From assembly GCA_030248195.1 (NCBI GenBank), contig JASAND010015622.1, forward strand, positions 124,001-188,000: a DNA stretch of 64,000 nucleotides, read 5' to 3'. The notes under the pieces are model-generated. The model saw nothing but the letters and a program-made list of their open reading frames with translations. It was not told the origin of the DNA and did not search any database. Below are positions 18,260 to 27,972 of the stretch, one piece after another (position 1 is the stretch's first letter; every line of letters starts with the position of its first letter). Made by a program: the position numbers and the translations under genes. The stretch is from Trissonchulus latispiculum. Taxonomy: Eukaryota; Nematoda; Enoplea; Enoplida; Ironidae.

Positions 18260-19617
18260 AGGCGACTAGCTCACTGCCTCGTCTGGCGGACATCCATGCT
18301 CCCGTTAGGGTGACTCGTTCACAGACTAAAGCTTTGAAGGCAGCAACATGTGCCCATCTGCCTGATGTGGCCAGCAGTCCGTCAGCGTCTGGAGCTCAGA
18401 CGACCTCAGAAGAGTCTGAGGTACCTCAACCTCAGGCCGATGAGCCTATGCCTCTAGCTCAGGCGCCTGGTGCAGGTGACCAGCCAGCAGTCTCGGAGCC
18501 GAGCGCTGAGCGAGCTATAGCAGGCGCCGACAAGGAGCAACCTGCAACCGAGCCCATGGAGGAGGAGTCTCCTTCTACGGCTGATACGTCTGCATTACAG
18601 ATAGACGAATCCGTTGCTGGTTCAGCGGGTGAAGCTGATACCAGTGACGTGGTTGAGGTCGAACCGACGCCACCGGTGCCACCACGGTTAGTGGTTCCAC
18701 CTAGGGTGGTTGGCGCCATTGACCCTTTCCAGCGCGCTCGGTATGACGAATTGCCCGAGCACCTGCAACAGTATACTGAACAGTTGCGACGACTTGTGGC
18801 CCAAGGCACAGAAAACTTGGATGATGAGTTCTCTGCTGCGGCTTATGCATTGGGTCATGTATTGCAGACGACCCCAGACGACGTTTCCACCCCTTTGCCC
18901 ACATATCAGGGCATTGTTGACAACCCAGATGTGACCATAATTACCTCCTTTATCGAATTTCTACAGCGATTCCCGGATATCCTGACCATGATATCCGAAG
19001 CCCGGATTGTGGCTTTGGACGTGGAAGGAGGGAATGGCATGCAGTTCCTTCAACCACAGCAGGCCACGGTGACCACCCTGCAGTTCACGGGTCCTGTGAA
19101 CCGTGCAGAGGGGGCGCCTCGCCCGCATACCTACGTCATTGCAGTTAGCTACATCCTAGCCCATTTGACTGACTATTTCCCTTTTCTACAGCTGCTAGTT
19201 ATGCTGTTTGACTCCAACAGGTCCACCTATTTTGCTTGTGTGGACGCACCGGCAGATGCTCGCCGGTTGGCAGAGGCGTTCGGGATTCGCAACCTGGAAA
19301 ATAGGTTGATCGAAGTCCGCGAACTATGGAATTTGGGTTGGAATCTATGGGGTCGTGGGGATACGACCGTGATGCCCAAACCAATTGAGACTAAACGAGG
19401 CACCGACGGCTTCGTTAAGCAGCATACTGGCGCTAAGCTGGCAACTATTGCGAAGCGTTTTAAGTTGCCGGACCCTAAAGAGGCTCGGTGCTGTGAACAC
19501 GGGTTTCCGACTATCCCACATGATCAGGATATAATCTATGTAGTGGCCGACGTTATTACAGTGGCAGAAGTTGTCCAAATCCTGACAGCTGTTCTTACGC
19601 TGCCGAGGTGGAACTAG
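17923..19617 (+). CDS. ORF3 with DEDDy 3'-5' exonuclease domain (RNase D/WRN type)
   Basis: 564 codons. Residues 1-300 are Pro/Ser/Ala/Glu-rich and probably disordered. From about 340 there is a folded domain whose order matches DEDDy exonucleases. Exo I is Ala-Leu-Asp-Val-Glu (D366, E368). Exo II is Asp-Ala-Arg-Arg-Leu-Ala-Glu-Ala-Phe-Gly-Ile (D445). A Lys-Leu-Ala-Thr-Ile-Ala-Lys-Arg-Phe helix comes next, then Exo III, Tyr-Val-Val-Ala-Asp (Y539, D543). The Tyr four residues before the last Asp is the DEDDy signature. Such enzymes trim 3' ends of RNA or single-stranded DNA using two metal ions. All four acids and the Tyr are kept although gag and pol of this copy are broken. It lies in the env position. 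DEDDy ORF3s are known, from memory, in bdelloid rotifer LTR elements; role unknown. Confidence 0.75.
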   Translation: MGYSAGPRARSAPWPRGGGGLGDPVAPPPDLDRPAADESPLQVQTGSNQHFTGGFWSMESGLEQNVARLQREGTPAVPSPGSVISDSSDRQALPTPPPAPGQPEKAQSSGQLKATSSLPRLADIHAPVRVTRSQTKALKAATCAHLPDVASSPSASGAQTTSEESEVPQPQADEPMPLAQAPGAGDQPAVSEPSAERAIAGADKEQPATEPMEEESPSTADTSALQIDESVAGSAGEADTSDVVEVEPTPPVPPRLVVPPRVVGAIDPFQRARYDELPEHLQQYTEQLRRLVAQGTENLDDEFSAAAYALGHVLQTTPDDVSTPLPTYQGIVDNPDVTIITSFIEFLQRFPDILTMISEARIVALDVEGGNGMQFLQPQQATVTTLQFTGPVNRAEGAPRPHTYVIAVSYILAHLTDYFPFLQLLVMLFDSNRSTYFACVDAPADARRLAEAFGIRNLENRLIEVRELWNLGWNLWGRGDTTVMPKPIETKRGTDGFVKQHTGAKLATIAKRFKLPDPKEARCCEHGFPTIPHDQDIIYVVADVITVAEVVQILTAVLTLPRWN

Positions 19618-21200
19618 TAGCGGTCCTGTCCACCATTGCGATCACGTTTGGTCCCTCGGTTGTAGAGGAGATCAATCGGTGTCGCCTTCGGGGCATGGGT
19701 CCTCACCGGTTAGGTGAAACGTGCACCGCCCTGAAAGGCGAGCTGGGCGGGTATCAGGCCGCGGGCCAAGAATATGTTCGCAATCGCATTGCACAGATAT
19801 TGGAATCACAACCGGATGCTCCAATTCGCCAGTCACCCCTCTGGTCATTTGACTCACGACTGGGTGAACAAGGGTTGCGAGATGCTATCTATAGGCCATT
19901 AGTCGATTTTATTCGGCAATGGTACCTGTGGCGATTCCCACGAATCCCGCCCACGAACGTGGACTGGAACAGTGCTCGTGCCGCTTATGCCGGTTGGGTG
20001 CACCCGTTGGCTCCCGGATACCAGGAGCCTCGGCAAACACCACCGCGGCAACGTCAGGACTCGGAGAAACCTGAGCCTACTAGTTGGGACCTCACAGATG
20101 AGGAGTCCCTTGAAGAAGGAGAAGAACCCGAAATCCAGGTTCTAATTCCTCGGGTTGAGGATACAGAACAGGCGCCCGCAGCGCCGCCAGCACAGCAGCA
20201 GCCACCTGCTGCTCCCACTCCAAAGGAGGTGGCGCAGGCACAGTTTGCGGCCGGTTCAGGGTCTGGACCTGGCTCTAGTACACAACAGCAACAACAACAG
20301 AGACCTCCATCGCTGGCTGAAAATTCACCGGGTATGGTGTTTACAAGTGCCAAGTACTCTCGCAAGCACAAACCAGCTAGCGGTACGAGTGGTCGCGGTA
20401 GAGGCCGTGGTACTTCCCCACGTGGTGGAGCTCCGCGTCGTCAGAGCGCACCACCTAAACCGATGCCGAAGGCAGCGGCGGCTGCGCCTAAGCCAGTACA
20501 GGTTTCTGCGCCAGTCCCGCCTACGACTCGGGCGACTATCAAGTCTTGGATGGACCCAGCGGAGCTGCTGGTGTCCGCCCCTGACCCAGCGCCATCCGAA
20601 GCGGATGCATCGCAACAGGAGCTCCCGCCTAAACCGCCGACGCCTGCTAAGCGTACGACATCTCAAGCAAGTGCGGCGTCAGAACCTTCGACGTCATCGG
20701 TGGTCACAGTACCTGTCAAACAGTGGGTGCCTCCGTCTAAGAAGGAGGATGACCAGCAGCCTGGTCCACCCTCACGACCTCCGAAGGGTTTGTCGCATGA
20801 GGCCGCTGCTCCTGCTATAGGCCAAGCAGTTGAAGCTGTAGTTGGTCAGCAGCCAAGTCTAGCTTCGCTAGTCTTCCCTACTTTCCCTGACCCTAAACAG
20901 TATAATATCCCACCCCCAGCATCACCGGTCATCCAACTGGACCAGGTGGCACTGCCGACGCATGCGGAGCTGCAGCGTCTGGGCTTAAACACCTCGGTAT
21001 ATGAGGGCGTGCCTAATATTGCCTTACCTATGCTGGAGCAGTTTTTGCGCTTCTTGCTCCACCCTGAAGTGGCCGGTTATGCAGGTCCATCCCGGCATAG
21101 ATTTGTTCCTGCTGCTATGTATATACTACCAGGAACCAGTATTATTACCTGCCGAAATGCAGCAAGAAGGGCAACCCAGACGGTATGTCCGATGAGGTAG
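19608..21200 (+). CDS. ORF3 middle segment: folded start, then basic Pro/Gln/RG-rich linker
   Basis: 530 codons, overlapping the end of the exonuclease frame by 10 nt in the -1 frame. The first codon is GTG, so it is probably entered by frameshifting or is part of one broken ORF. Residues 1-140 look folded (Trp-rich, including Trp-Tyr-Leu-Trp-Arg-Phe). An acidic stretch is followed by a Gln tract and an Arg-Gly patch (Gly-Arg-Gly-Arg-Gly-Arg-Gly) typical of RNA binding, then a long Pro/Ala/Ser linker. A helical segment (from about residue 425) leads into the next domain. Near 21150 a different frame reads Pro-Lys-Cys-Ser-Lys-Lys-Gly-Asn, suggesting a one-base loss here. Confidence 0.5.
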   Translation: MELVAVLSTIAITFGPSVVEEINRCRLRGMGPHRLGETCTALKGELGGYQAAGQEYVRNRIAQILESQPDAPIRQSPLWSFDSRLGEQGLRDAIYRPLVDFIRQWYLWRFPRIPPTNVDWNSARAAYAGWVHPLAPGYQEPRQTPPRQRQDSEKPEPTSWDLTDEESLEEGEEPEIQVLIPRVEDTEQAPAAPPAQQQPPAAPTPKEVAQAQFAAGSGSGPGSSTQQQQQQRPPSLAENSPGMVFTSAKYSRKHKPASGTSGRGRGRGTSPRGGAPRRQSAPPKPMPKAAAAAPKPVQVSAPVPPTTRATIKSWMDPAELLVSAPDPAPSEADASQQELPPKPPTPAKRTTSQASAASEPSTSSVVTVPVKQWVPPSKKEDDQQPGPPSRPPKGLSHEAAAPAIGQAVEAVVGQQPSLASLVFPTFPDPKQYNIPPPASPVIQLDQVALPTHAELQRLGLNTSVYEGVPNIALPMLEQFLRFLLHPEVAGYAGPSRHRFVPAAMYILPGTSIITCRNAARRATQTVCPMR

Positions 21201-22725
21201 CAGGCGTCCCGGTACAAAGGAACCCTGCGTCTACTACAAGAACTTCTGGAATGAATGGATCTGTAGCGAAATTCCGGCTATTCCGGGTAGGAATACCCCC
21301 CACCCAGCCTTGACTGCCACCCGTAAGGTTATTGCGGATTGGTTCACCCCACTGAGTGAACGGGCAGTCACGGTTACTTTAATGGACATTGCACAGATCC
21401 GTGCTTTGCTCCAGCAGAAATTCCCACAGTGGGCTCCATATGTCCGGATTGAGGACAATGAGCCTTCACCGGACGGTGATAAACCGCTTGCGCGTGGGCC
21501 AAGAACTTGTTCGGCTACATGGCATTTCATTGCCATTAATAAGCCGCCCACGGAGGACTCGGAAACATATTTGTTCATTACCGAGTATGCCTCCACTCGT
21601 GAGTTGGCCCAAGCTCAAGTGATGGGACACATCATTCCGGAGCTCACCCCCTATGACCACCTTTTCTCCCGTCCTGGCTATAGGGCGTATAAGGACGTAT
21701 ATTACGCCGCTGCTGACACGATCAACAGAGGTGAGGCGGTCCGATATGCGTATGCTAACTGGTACCAGCCTGGACTCGACGGGATAGTCGACGTCTCCGA
21801 AACGGACTTTGTCTTCCCCTATAAGGGAGAAGGCTTTGAGGTCTCTTTCATGCACCCCGTACCGGGTGGACTCACCCTACGGCAGCATGGGACCTTGCGG
21901 TTCCCGGACCCGGAACATGGGTACCAATTCCGCAAGTCGCATTACTATAAGAGATCTGACGTCAAGCGTTATATTAACCATCATGGCAACACTCCTGGTC
22001 GCGTCCTAAAGGTGGAAGTCACCAGACGCTTGCGTGATCCCCCGGCCTCGCCTTGGCATAATGGCTGGAAGGCAGGTCACAATGTCCGGACCTTGTACCG
22101 CGTGCTCTGGGACTATTTCTATCAGTCACCAGCACTGCGGGCCTTTCTACTGGATAACATCCTATGCCTGTCTGCGGAGGCAACTGGTGAGGAGTTCTGG
22201 GGCTTTAAACCCGCTATGCCCTCGTTCCAAGGGCTGCCTCCCGCATCGCTGGCGCAGGTTCCGCCCCAGCAGTACCCTGACTTGTATTCACTGCAAAAGA
22301 TCTTTCAGGGTCATAGTATCGCGGGTAACCTGTGGACGGAGTTGCTCCTATGGTTCACCCAAGGCGGTCCGCAAGATTTCTTCGCGGACTGGAAGACTAA
22401 GACTCGCCTAAGTCCACAGGAGCATGCGGACTTTCTGGAGGTGATCCGGATGCGCATGGAGAATGCCGTCCATCACTACCAGACGGACGGGTTATGTCCG
22501 CCTTTCTTCGGCATTGTAGATCCGACGAAGCGCATGAGAGCAGCGGGATTGCGCCTCCCGGTCAATAGAACAGGCGTATACATTGAAGGCCTGGAACCTC
22601 CCGGCCAGAAGAACAACACGTACTGCCCTTGCGCTGGGCCTTTGCTATACGACCCGGCGCATCCAGAGAAGGCCCAACAGCGGCTGTCTCTGGATAAGCA
22701 CAGCCCCGTCATCAACGAGTACTAG
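21196..22725 (+). CDS. ORF3 C-terminal domain, unrecognised
   Basis: An open frame of about 509 codons with good composition and no ATG near its beginning (open from just after a TGA at 21193). It is globular throughout: a Trp/Tyr-rich start (Tyr-Tyr-Lys-Asn-Phe-Trp-Asn-Glu-Trp), many aromatic residues, and a Cys-Pro-Cys near the C-terminus that could bind metal. No membrane helix is evident, which argues against an envelope glycoprotein. I do not recognise the family. It is probably the tail of the same protein as the exonuclease, separated from it by frameshifts, since the three frames abut or overlap in order with no other start signals. Confidence 0.5.
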   Translation, partial: GSRRPGTKEPCVYYKNFWNEWICSEIPAIPGRNTPHPALTATRKVIADWFTPLSERAVTVTLMDIAQIRALLQQKFPQWAPYVRIEDNEPSPDGDKPLARGPRTCSATWHFIAINKPPTEDSETYLFITEYASTRELAQAQVMGHIIPELTPYDHLFSRPGYRAYKDVYYAAADTINRGEAVRYAYANWYQPGLDGIVDVSETDFVFPYKGEGFEVSFMHPVPGGLTLRQHGTLRFPDPEHGYQFRKSHYYKRSDVKRYINHHGNTPGRVLKVEVTRRLRDPPASPWHNGWKAGHNVRTLYRVLWDYFYQSPALRAFLLDNILCLSAEATGEEFWGFKPAMPSFQGLPPASLAQVPPQQYPDLYSLQKIFQGHSIAGNLWTELLLWFTQGGPQDFFADWKTKTRLSPQEHADFLEVIRMRMENAVHHYQTDGLCPPFFGIVDPTKRMRAAGLRLPVNRTGVYIEGLEPPGQKNNTYCPCAGPLLYDPAHPEKAQQRLSLDKHSPVINEY

Positions 22726-24317
22726 GCATGGCGAAGCCTAGTACTCTCCCCTCCCGCCCGGCGATGGGTAGGATAAAGGTCCAGAACGGTGATGTTTTGT
22801 TGACCAGCTGGCTCCTTCCTATGGTAAAAATCTACGACGGAAGATCCTCATAGCCTCAACATCGGCGGTGACGACGACTCAACAGTACCTCAATGAAGAA
22901 GCAACGGCGGATGTTGCCCCAATCATTGGTTGGTACCTACCAGTCCCCAACACTAATATCCTTCCTTTCTGATCCTAAGATCCATGACTACTCTAATATG
23001 ACTTCACTTATGATCCTATTTATGATTCTCAAATACGATCCTCTATATTGACTCTACCTCAACCTGGACTTTACCTTGTTCAATTATGCCATTCCTTCTT
23101 GTGACTGCCACTCTCTAACTGTGATTTACCCCCGATATGTGACTTTAATCCCGTCCCAGAAGAAAGAAGACACCGAAGAACAAGATTGGATACGATAGAG
23201 ACGTTAGGTGTCATATGTAATATGTATGAAACTGGTATTTTTGTGTTTTTAGTCATTTTTTAGTCATAATATTTTGCTTTAATCATTCCTACCAAAGTTT
23301 TATCTCTTATCTCAAAACGATCTAATTTTATTTACTTACCTTTTAAAACGATCTCTCTAACTACTAAAATTTTACCTTTCCATGCATTCTTATCTAAACT
23401 CTAGATTCCTTATTTTAATTCTAATATTTTAAATAGATTTAATTCTTATCTAATCTTTTAAAATGGAGTAAATTCTACCTAACCAAGCCTTCCTAAAAAG
23501 TCTAGCCATAATAAACACGGGTGATTTTTGTGTCTTGTGTATATATCATGTACCTTGTATTTGTTCTTGTGTTGCTTGTGCTTTGCGAAAATTTTCTAAA
23601 AAGTACCAAAAACTTAACCCATAAGTTTAACCAAAATTTTCTAGTTGTCCAAAATTTCTTGCTACTAGTTCAGTGAGGCGTCCGGGGATGGACACAAAGG
23701 TCCTACTTAATTCCCTTTCGTACGGTCACCACACCTTAACTTAAAATTCTACTTTTGCGGGCGCAAATGGTAGTTGTCCCAACGAACCCTGCCCCTAAAA
23801 TTACGCTTACCAAACTGGAGGGGTCGGCGGCATATGCCTCCCTACCATCTGATAGTCGTGTAGCCATGGGTACTGTACCGGCATCGTAGTCTCTTCGTGA
23901 GTCTGCGCCCACCATCGAGGTGATTCGATGTCGTGAAGCGAGCGCTCCCTTGTCTCAGGGTGATCTCGCTATGCCGCGCAATGGCACCCTATCCGGTCCT
24001 TTTAATTTGTAAAATTTTCGCGCTAATTCCAGCTGACTGCATAGCTGACGGTCCTCTGGCGCTCCACCCGTGGTTGACCTTAGCCCAGGCGCCTGTGTAG
24101 TTGGATCCGGGGATGGTTCCATACCTGCTTTGCCTCGCAAAATTTTTTTTCTAATTACGTTTCTACTACTCGTTTCGACTACTTATTTCCAATTGGCCTT
24201 TTTTCTCTATTTTTCTTACTTGTTTTTCTCCATACGCATGGCCGTACTCCTCTTTCTTGTTTCAAAAAATTTCTTTCCGGTTTCAAAATTGGGTTTCCCG
24301 CCGGTTCCCTCTTAGGG
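22726..24317 (+). other. 3' non-coding region of the 17 kb element
   Basis: About 1.6 kb, pyrimidine-rich at first, then AT-rich. No supported ORF. It is long for the gap between last ORF and LTR and may hold structural or regulatory RNA, but no motif stands out. Confidence 0.5.
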
Positions 24318-24342
24318 GCTCGGGCGGTAAGCCCTGGGGACA
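24318..24342 (+). promoter_or_regulatory. plus-strand priming region before the 3' LTR
   Basis: GCTCGGGCGGTAAGCCCTGG followed by GGACA directly before the LTR TG. Only the last part (CTGGGGA) is purine-rich. GGGC and GCCC around GGTAA could pair as a small hairpin. The same 23 nt precede the LTR at 57946. Confidence 0.6.
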
Positions 24343-25233
24343 TGTACAGTAGGGCGGTGATGCCCTACTGTCATATTTTATTATTATTTAAAAAAGATTC
24401 TTCATCTAAAATTAGTCCGAACTTATGTACCTTGTTTTTGTCAAAATGGCCCCGATAGCTCATAATTTGGATTTGAAATAACGTAATTGTATGCCTTTTT
24501 GCAAAGATAGATCAGCAATGTGTCTAGTTTGGTTTCGAAATTCTCTCAAAAGTCTATTCAAAATTTGATTGGCTGGAGGCCTGTCACGTGATTTAGTAAT
24601 CACTATGGCGGCCTCCAGCATCTTTCTATTCAGTCTTTGTTCTTCTTTCGCCGTGACTAGTGGCATTTTCGCTCTGTATTCTTTTACCCGAAATTTTATG
24701 ACATCGTGTCTTTCTGGTTTCGCTTGGGGTCCCCTCGTGTCTTTGAACGTCGGAGCAGACTAGTAAAAGACCTCCTAATCTGGCGATAGGTTGGGTGGGG
24801 GACGCCCAACTCAACTATTTTACGTGCGCCTGCATTTCATATTTATATTTGTCCAATTTTCTATGCTCTATACATATTCCTTGCCAATTCCTGGAAATAT
24901 TCTGTAAGTGCCAGTCGTCTCCTACTATTTCTGTAAGTTCCCCCCTCCAATTTTATATTAAATATTGTAATACGGCCACTTGGCCTTGTGTAATTTAGCT
25001 AAGTTTGGTTGCTTCAGTTCGGTAAGTAGGGACTTTAGGGTCTAGTTTCTGGGTAATTTAGTGGGGTTGAGTCTAAGTTTCACAAATTATTTGGTGCATT
25101 TTAATTGGCGAGGCTTGTCGAGGTTGGCCTGGAATCTCCCAGTCCAGGTTGCGTATCCAGCCTTCATCGCACAGCACCCCAGTAAAGTGGTTTGGTCGCC
25201 CATCTATCTATTCCTTGGGGCCAAAACTTTACA
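24343..25233 (+). repeat. 3' LTR of the 17 kb element (891 bp)
   Basis: Matches the 5' LTR end to end, with small indels (for example the C run near 24940 is shorter) and about 16-20 substitutions by eye. It ends TTTACA, and the target duplication GCCA follows. Confidence 0.95.
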
Positions 25234-25247
25234 GCCACATCAGTGAA

Positions 25248-26115
25248 TAGGTGGTAACAAGATAGTAAAATTGGCGACATCTTAAGAGATTGACAAAATA
25301 GTTATCTTGCCAAAATTGTCCAGTCCAATTGTCCCGTCCAAAATCTTACCAGTTTCAGTATGGTATGTGGTTTCAATTTGGGAATAATGAAAGTCATTAG
25401 TATACCCTGTTCCTGAGTTTAATGCAAGGGGGCTTTCACAAAAATCTAACACTGGCCATTGATTTCTTTATTGTTGCTGAAATTGTATTTGTAACAGAAA
25501 ATGCACAGAATTTGCATTATTGCAAAAGTAACTAAGTATATAACAGATATTATAATACGTCATGATTATGAAAATTACTGACTTGAACTCAGACTAAAAA
25601 AGACTGGCATTCTTAGAAAGACTGAAAAATAATGTATGTGCATATTGAACTAATTTTGTGAGATTGGTCTTGTCGGTTAAATAGTTATAAATTTTTGTAT
25701 TTTCCGCAGTTAACTTTGAAATAATAGATTAAAATGTATTCTCCTATGCAATTTTTAACTTTAGCATTTCCATGATAAATATTATTTCAGCAGTAATACA
25801 GAGCAATATGGATAGTATTTAATTTTTGCGAAAGTTCCCCCCTTGCATTAACCTCGTTAAACTGCATAAAACAGGGTATAGCAATGACTGTCTTTGTTTC
25901 CAAATTGAAGACACCTTTCATACTGAAACTTGTAAGATGACCATCTTGCTAAATTCTAGTAAGATTACTATCTTACCAACAATTTTGGCAAAATAGTAAT
26001 CTTGCAAAATTTCGTGGCAAAATATCAATCTTGCTAAAATTTTAAGAATATAAGATCTTGCCAAACTCTTAGTAAGATAACTATATTGCCAATTTTACTA
26101 TCTTGCTGCGACAAA
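25248..26115. repeat. degenerate foldback (MITE-like) element, ~0.87 kb
   Basis: The left arm (about 25248-25460) and right arm (about 25820-26115) are imperfect inverted copies. The outer end reads AACAAGATAGTAAAATTGGC on the left, and the right end is its near complement. Inner landmarks such as TTTCAGTATG and TATACCCTGTT recur inverted. AT-rich, no ORF. The 17 kb retroelement sits immediately to its left. Confidence 0.65.
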
Positions 26116-26471
26116 TATACAAAGATTTCAAATTGTAATGTTGTAAAGCAACTGACTTTTTATCTAAAGTGAAACTTTAACCGCTAAAACTTGAAAGCAC
26201 TAATTAATGCAAATCAAAATTACTTTCTTGGATATTTATTCAATGGTGTGTCAAATTCAATTATTGCGCGCAATTAATAAGATAAGTTGAAAGTTTGTGA
26301 AAGTTTGGTAATCAAGCCGAAATTTACATATCTCCACTAATAAATAAATTAGTAAACGTGGGTTGGTAGACCAGTTCGTGGTGCATAAACATTCGTGGTC
26401 CGCATTCTGCACAAGGAAAAGTTTTTTGTAAAGGTTGGAGCTAAAATTTAGTACGTTGTTTGTGTTTTGAT
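26116..26471. other. intergenic AT-rich
   Basis: Nothing recognised apart from AT-rich runs. Confidence 0.4.
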
Positions 26472-26990
26472 TCACTTTGTTTTCAAACTAACTAACTGTC
26501 TATCCTTAAATGATCGGTAAATAGATACCACTGCTGTGCTAATGGTAACAGGAGTCTGTGCTCTTTCATTAGCCTGAGGACTGCCCCCTTCCACAGATGT
26601 AGAAAAGATTAGAGTTGTCACTCCTAGCACCCGGCTGCGAATCCGGAGATAAGCACCGGCACCCTGCAACAAGGCTTTCACAAATCTCCTTGAACAAGGG
26701 ACTAAGCACATATTGGTTCGCCGTGGGCTCTAGCCAACCCAGCTATCCATCCTTAATTGGTCGGTAAATGGATACCACTTATGTGGGAAGGTAACAGGAG
26801 ACTGTGTAGGCATCTGCCCTGAGGAGCTGGCCCCTCCTCCACAGTTGCAGGTATCGTCAGAGGTAGCACTTCTGGCTCTAGTGGCTTGTAATCGGGGATG
26901 AGCACCGACGCCCTGTATATTCTAGCATGAGGATAGGAGTTACTCCGGGGGTCCTTTACCTTTACCTTACCGGCACCCTACAACGTAGGT
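26472..26990. repeat. two diverged tandem copies of a SINE or LINE-tail repeat
   Basis: The unit starting CTATCCTTAAATGATCGGTA (about 26500) returns as CTATCCATCCTTAATTGGTC (about 26742). Both continue through GGTAACAGGAG-CTGTG, a CCTCCACAG block and GATAAGCACCGG / GATGAGCACCGA. The second ends in CCTTTACCTTTACCTTACC, a short tandem tail like those at the 3' ends of target-primed retroposons. The orientation is therefore plus. Confidence 0.55.
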
Positions 26991-27585
26991 TGGAATCTTC
27001 CTCAGGGCTCTAAGGGGGGGCTAAAGGTCCAGCAATGTTATTGGAATCGGTGCATTACGGTGGAGAAAATAATGACCAGTGCTATAGTTGCACTTATTTT
27101 AGATTCTCTTCTTTTTGTCCATCGGAGTCTTGAGCGAACCATAGATCATATCCTCATCAGAGGGAACGATTCGTCAACGGACCGGGATGACTCACACATG
27201 TGGGAAGTTGAACTTAAGGTAAGTAAATCATCAACTATTGTATAATAGTGCATGCTGTGAATATTATTGCTATTATATAGCTGTAGTTTGAAGATTAATT
27301 TAGGTCAAATAAATTATATTGGCTTCGTAGTTTAGCGTTGAATATCGTAGTCATTGAAACTAAACTTTTTGTATCAAATCCAATGAGGCTTCGCTATAGA
27401 ATTGCTCTGAACTGAAGTTTCTAAGCTTTCAGTTAAACCCAGCCTTTTAGTGCTCAATTAATCAGCTTCTTTGACACAATCCAGAATGAAGACACCGATC
27501 AAATTTGTTAAGCAAAACGTGCAAATTATTAAGAATTTTATTGCTTTGAAATTGTGCCCGGGACGTTGGATAAAAACCATGTACT
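26991..27585. other. intergenic; one weak exon candidate
   Basis: An ATG-led frame from 27060 runs 53 codons to a perfect donor (AAG|GTAAGT at 27219). No protein similarity is recognised and no acceptor or downstream exon was found, so I do not call a gene. Confidence 0.2.
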
Positions 27586-27972
27586 AAGCATGCTCAGTGC
27601 GTCGGGACCCGCTCTCCAACCGTAACTTCCGGGGCCCCACTTTGCCTAATTATACTGTTTCATATAAATTCTTGTCTGCTCTAATTAGCCTGAGACTTAC
27701 AGTAGATAATGTATGAGTTATTTTAATTAATTATAACTATAATTAGGTAAGTCCAATTAAAAAACTAATTTGTTCAACTAAACTGACCAACTAAGCATTT
27801 TTCTGCTTTTTTCAATGATATAAAAATTGTTGCATAATATAAGAATTCGTAGGACTGTAATCTGCAACAATTTTTTATAAACATTGGAAAGAGCGAGAAC
27901 AAAGTTGTCGAATTAGTTTTTGATTGGACTAACCTAGTTAAAGTTATATTTAAATAATTAAAATAACGGATC
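27586..27972. repeat. decayed copy of the MITE at 49614-50278
   Basis: Shares, in order, CTTCCGGGG-CCCACTTTGC, CATATAA-TGTCTGCT, TTAGCCT-AG-CTTACAGTAG, a TTAATTAATTA stretch, AAAAAACTAA, TTTTCAATGATATAAAAATT and TGTAATCTGCAACAATTT. Its outer inverted repeats are mostly lost on the right. Confidence 0.7.

Larger units (their letters stand above)
8248..25233 (+). mobile_element. full-length ~17 kb Ty3/gypsy LTR retrotransposon with exonuclease ORF3
   Basis: LTRs at 8248-9143 and 24343-25233 begin TGTACAG and end TTTACA, and the element is flanked by GCCA on both sides (8244-8247, 25234-25237). The order gag, RT, RNase H, integrase identifies Ty3/gypsy. The LTRs differ at roughly 16-20 sites by eye (about 98% identity, not computed), so the insertion is fairly young. 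Its length is two to three times that of a standard gypsy element: about 5 kb of extra ORFs follow integrase, plus a 1 kb spacer before them and 1.6 kb after. The coding part is GC-rich against AT-rich surroundings. In this copy gag is disrupted by a TAG and a 499-bp duplication, and pol by two stops, so it is probably not autonomous. Confidence 0.95.

Noticed and set aside
20155..20820. 221-codon Arg/Leu-rich frame inside the ORF3 middle segment
   Set aside because: Alternative-frame reading of a GC-rich, proline-coding region; composition is typical of a shadow frame.
27060..27245. ATG-led frame ending at a GTAAGT donor
   Set aside because: Only ~53 codons, no recognised protein feature, no partner exon found; a donor consensus alone is not enough.
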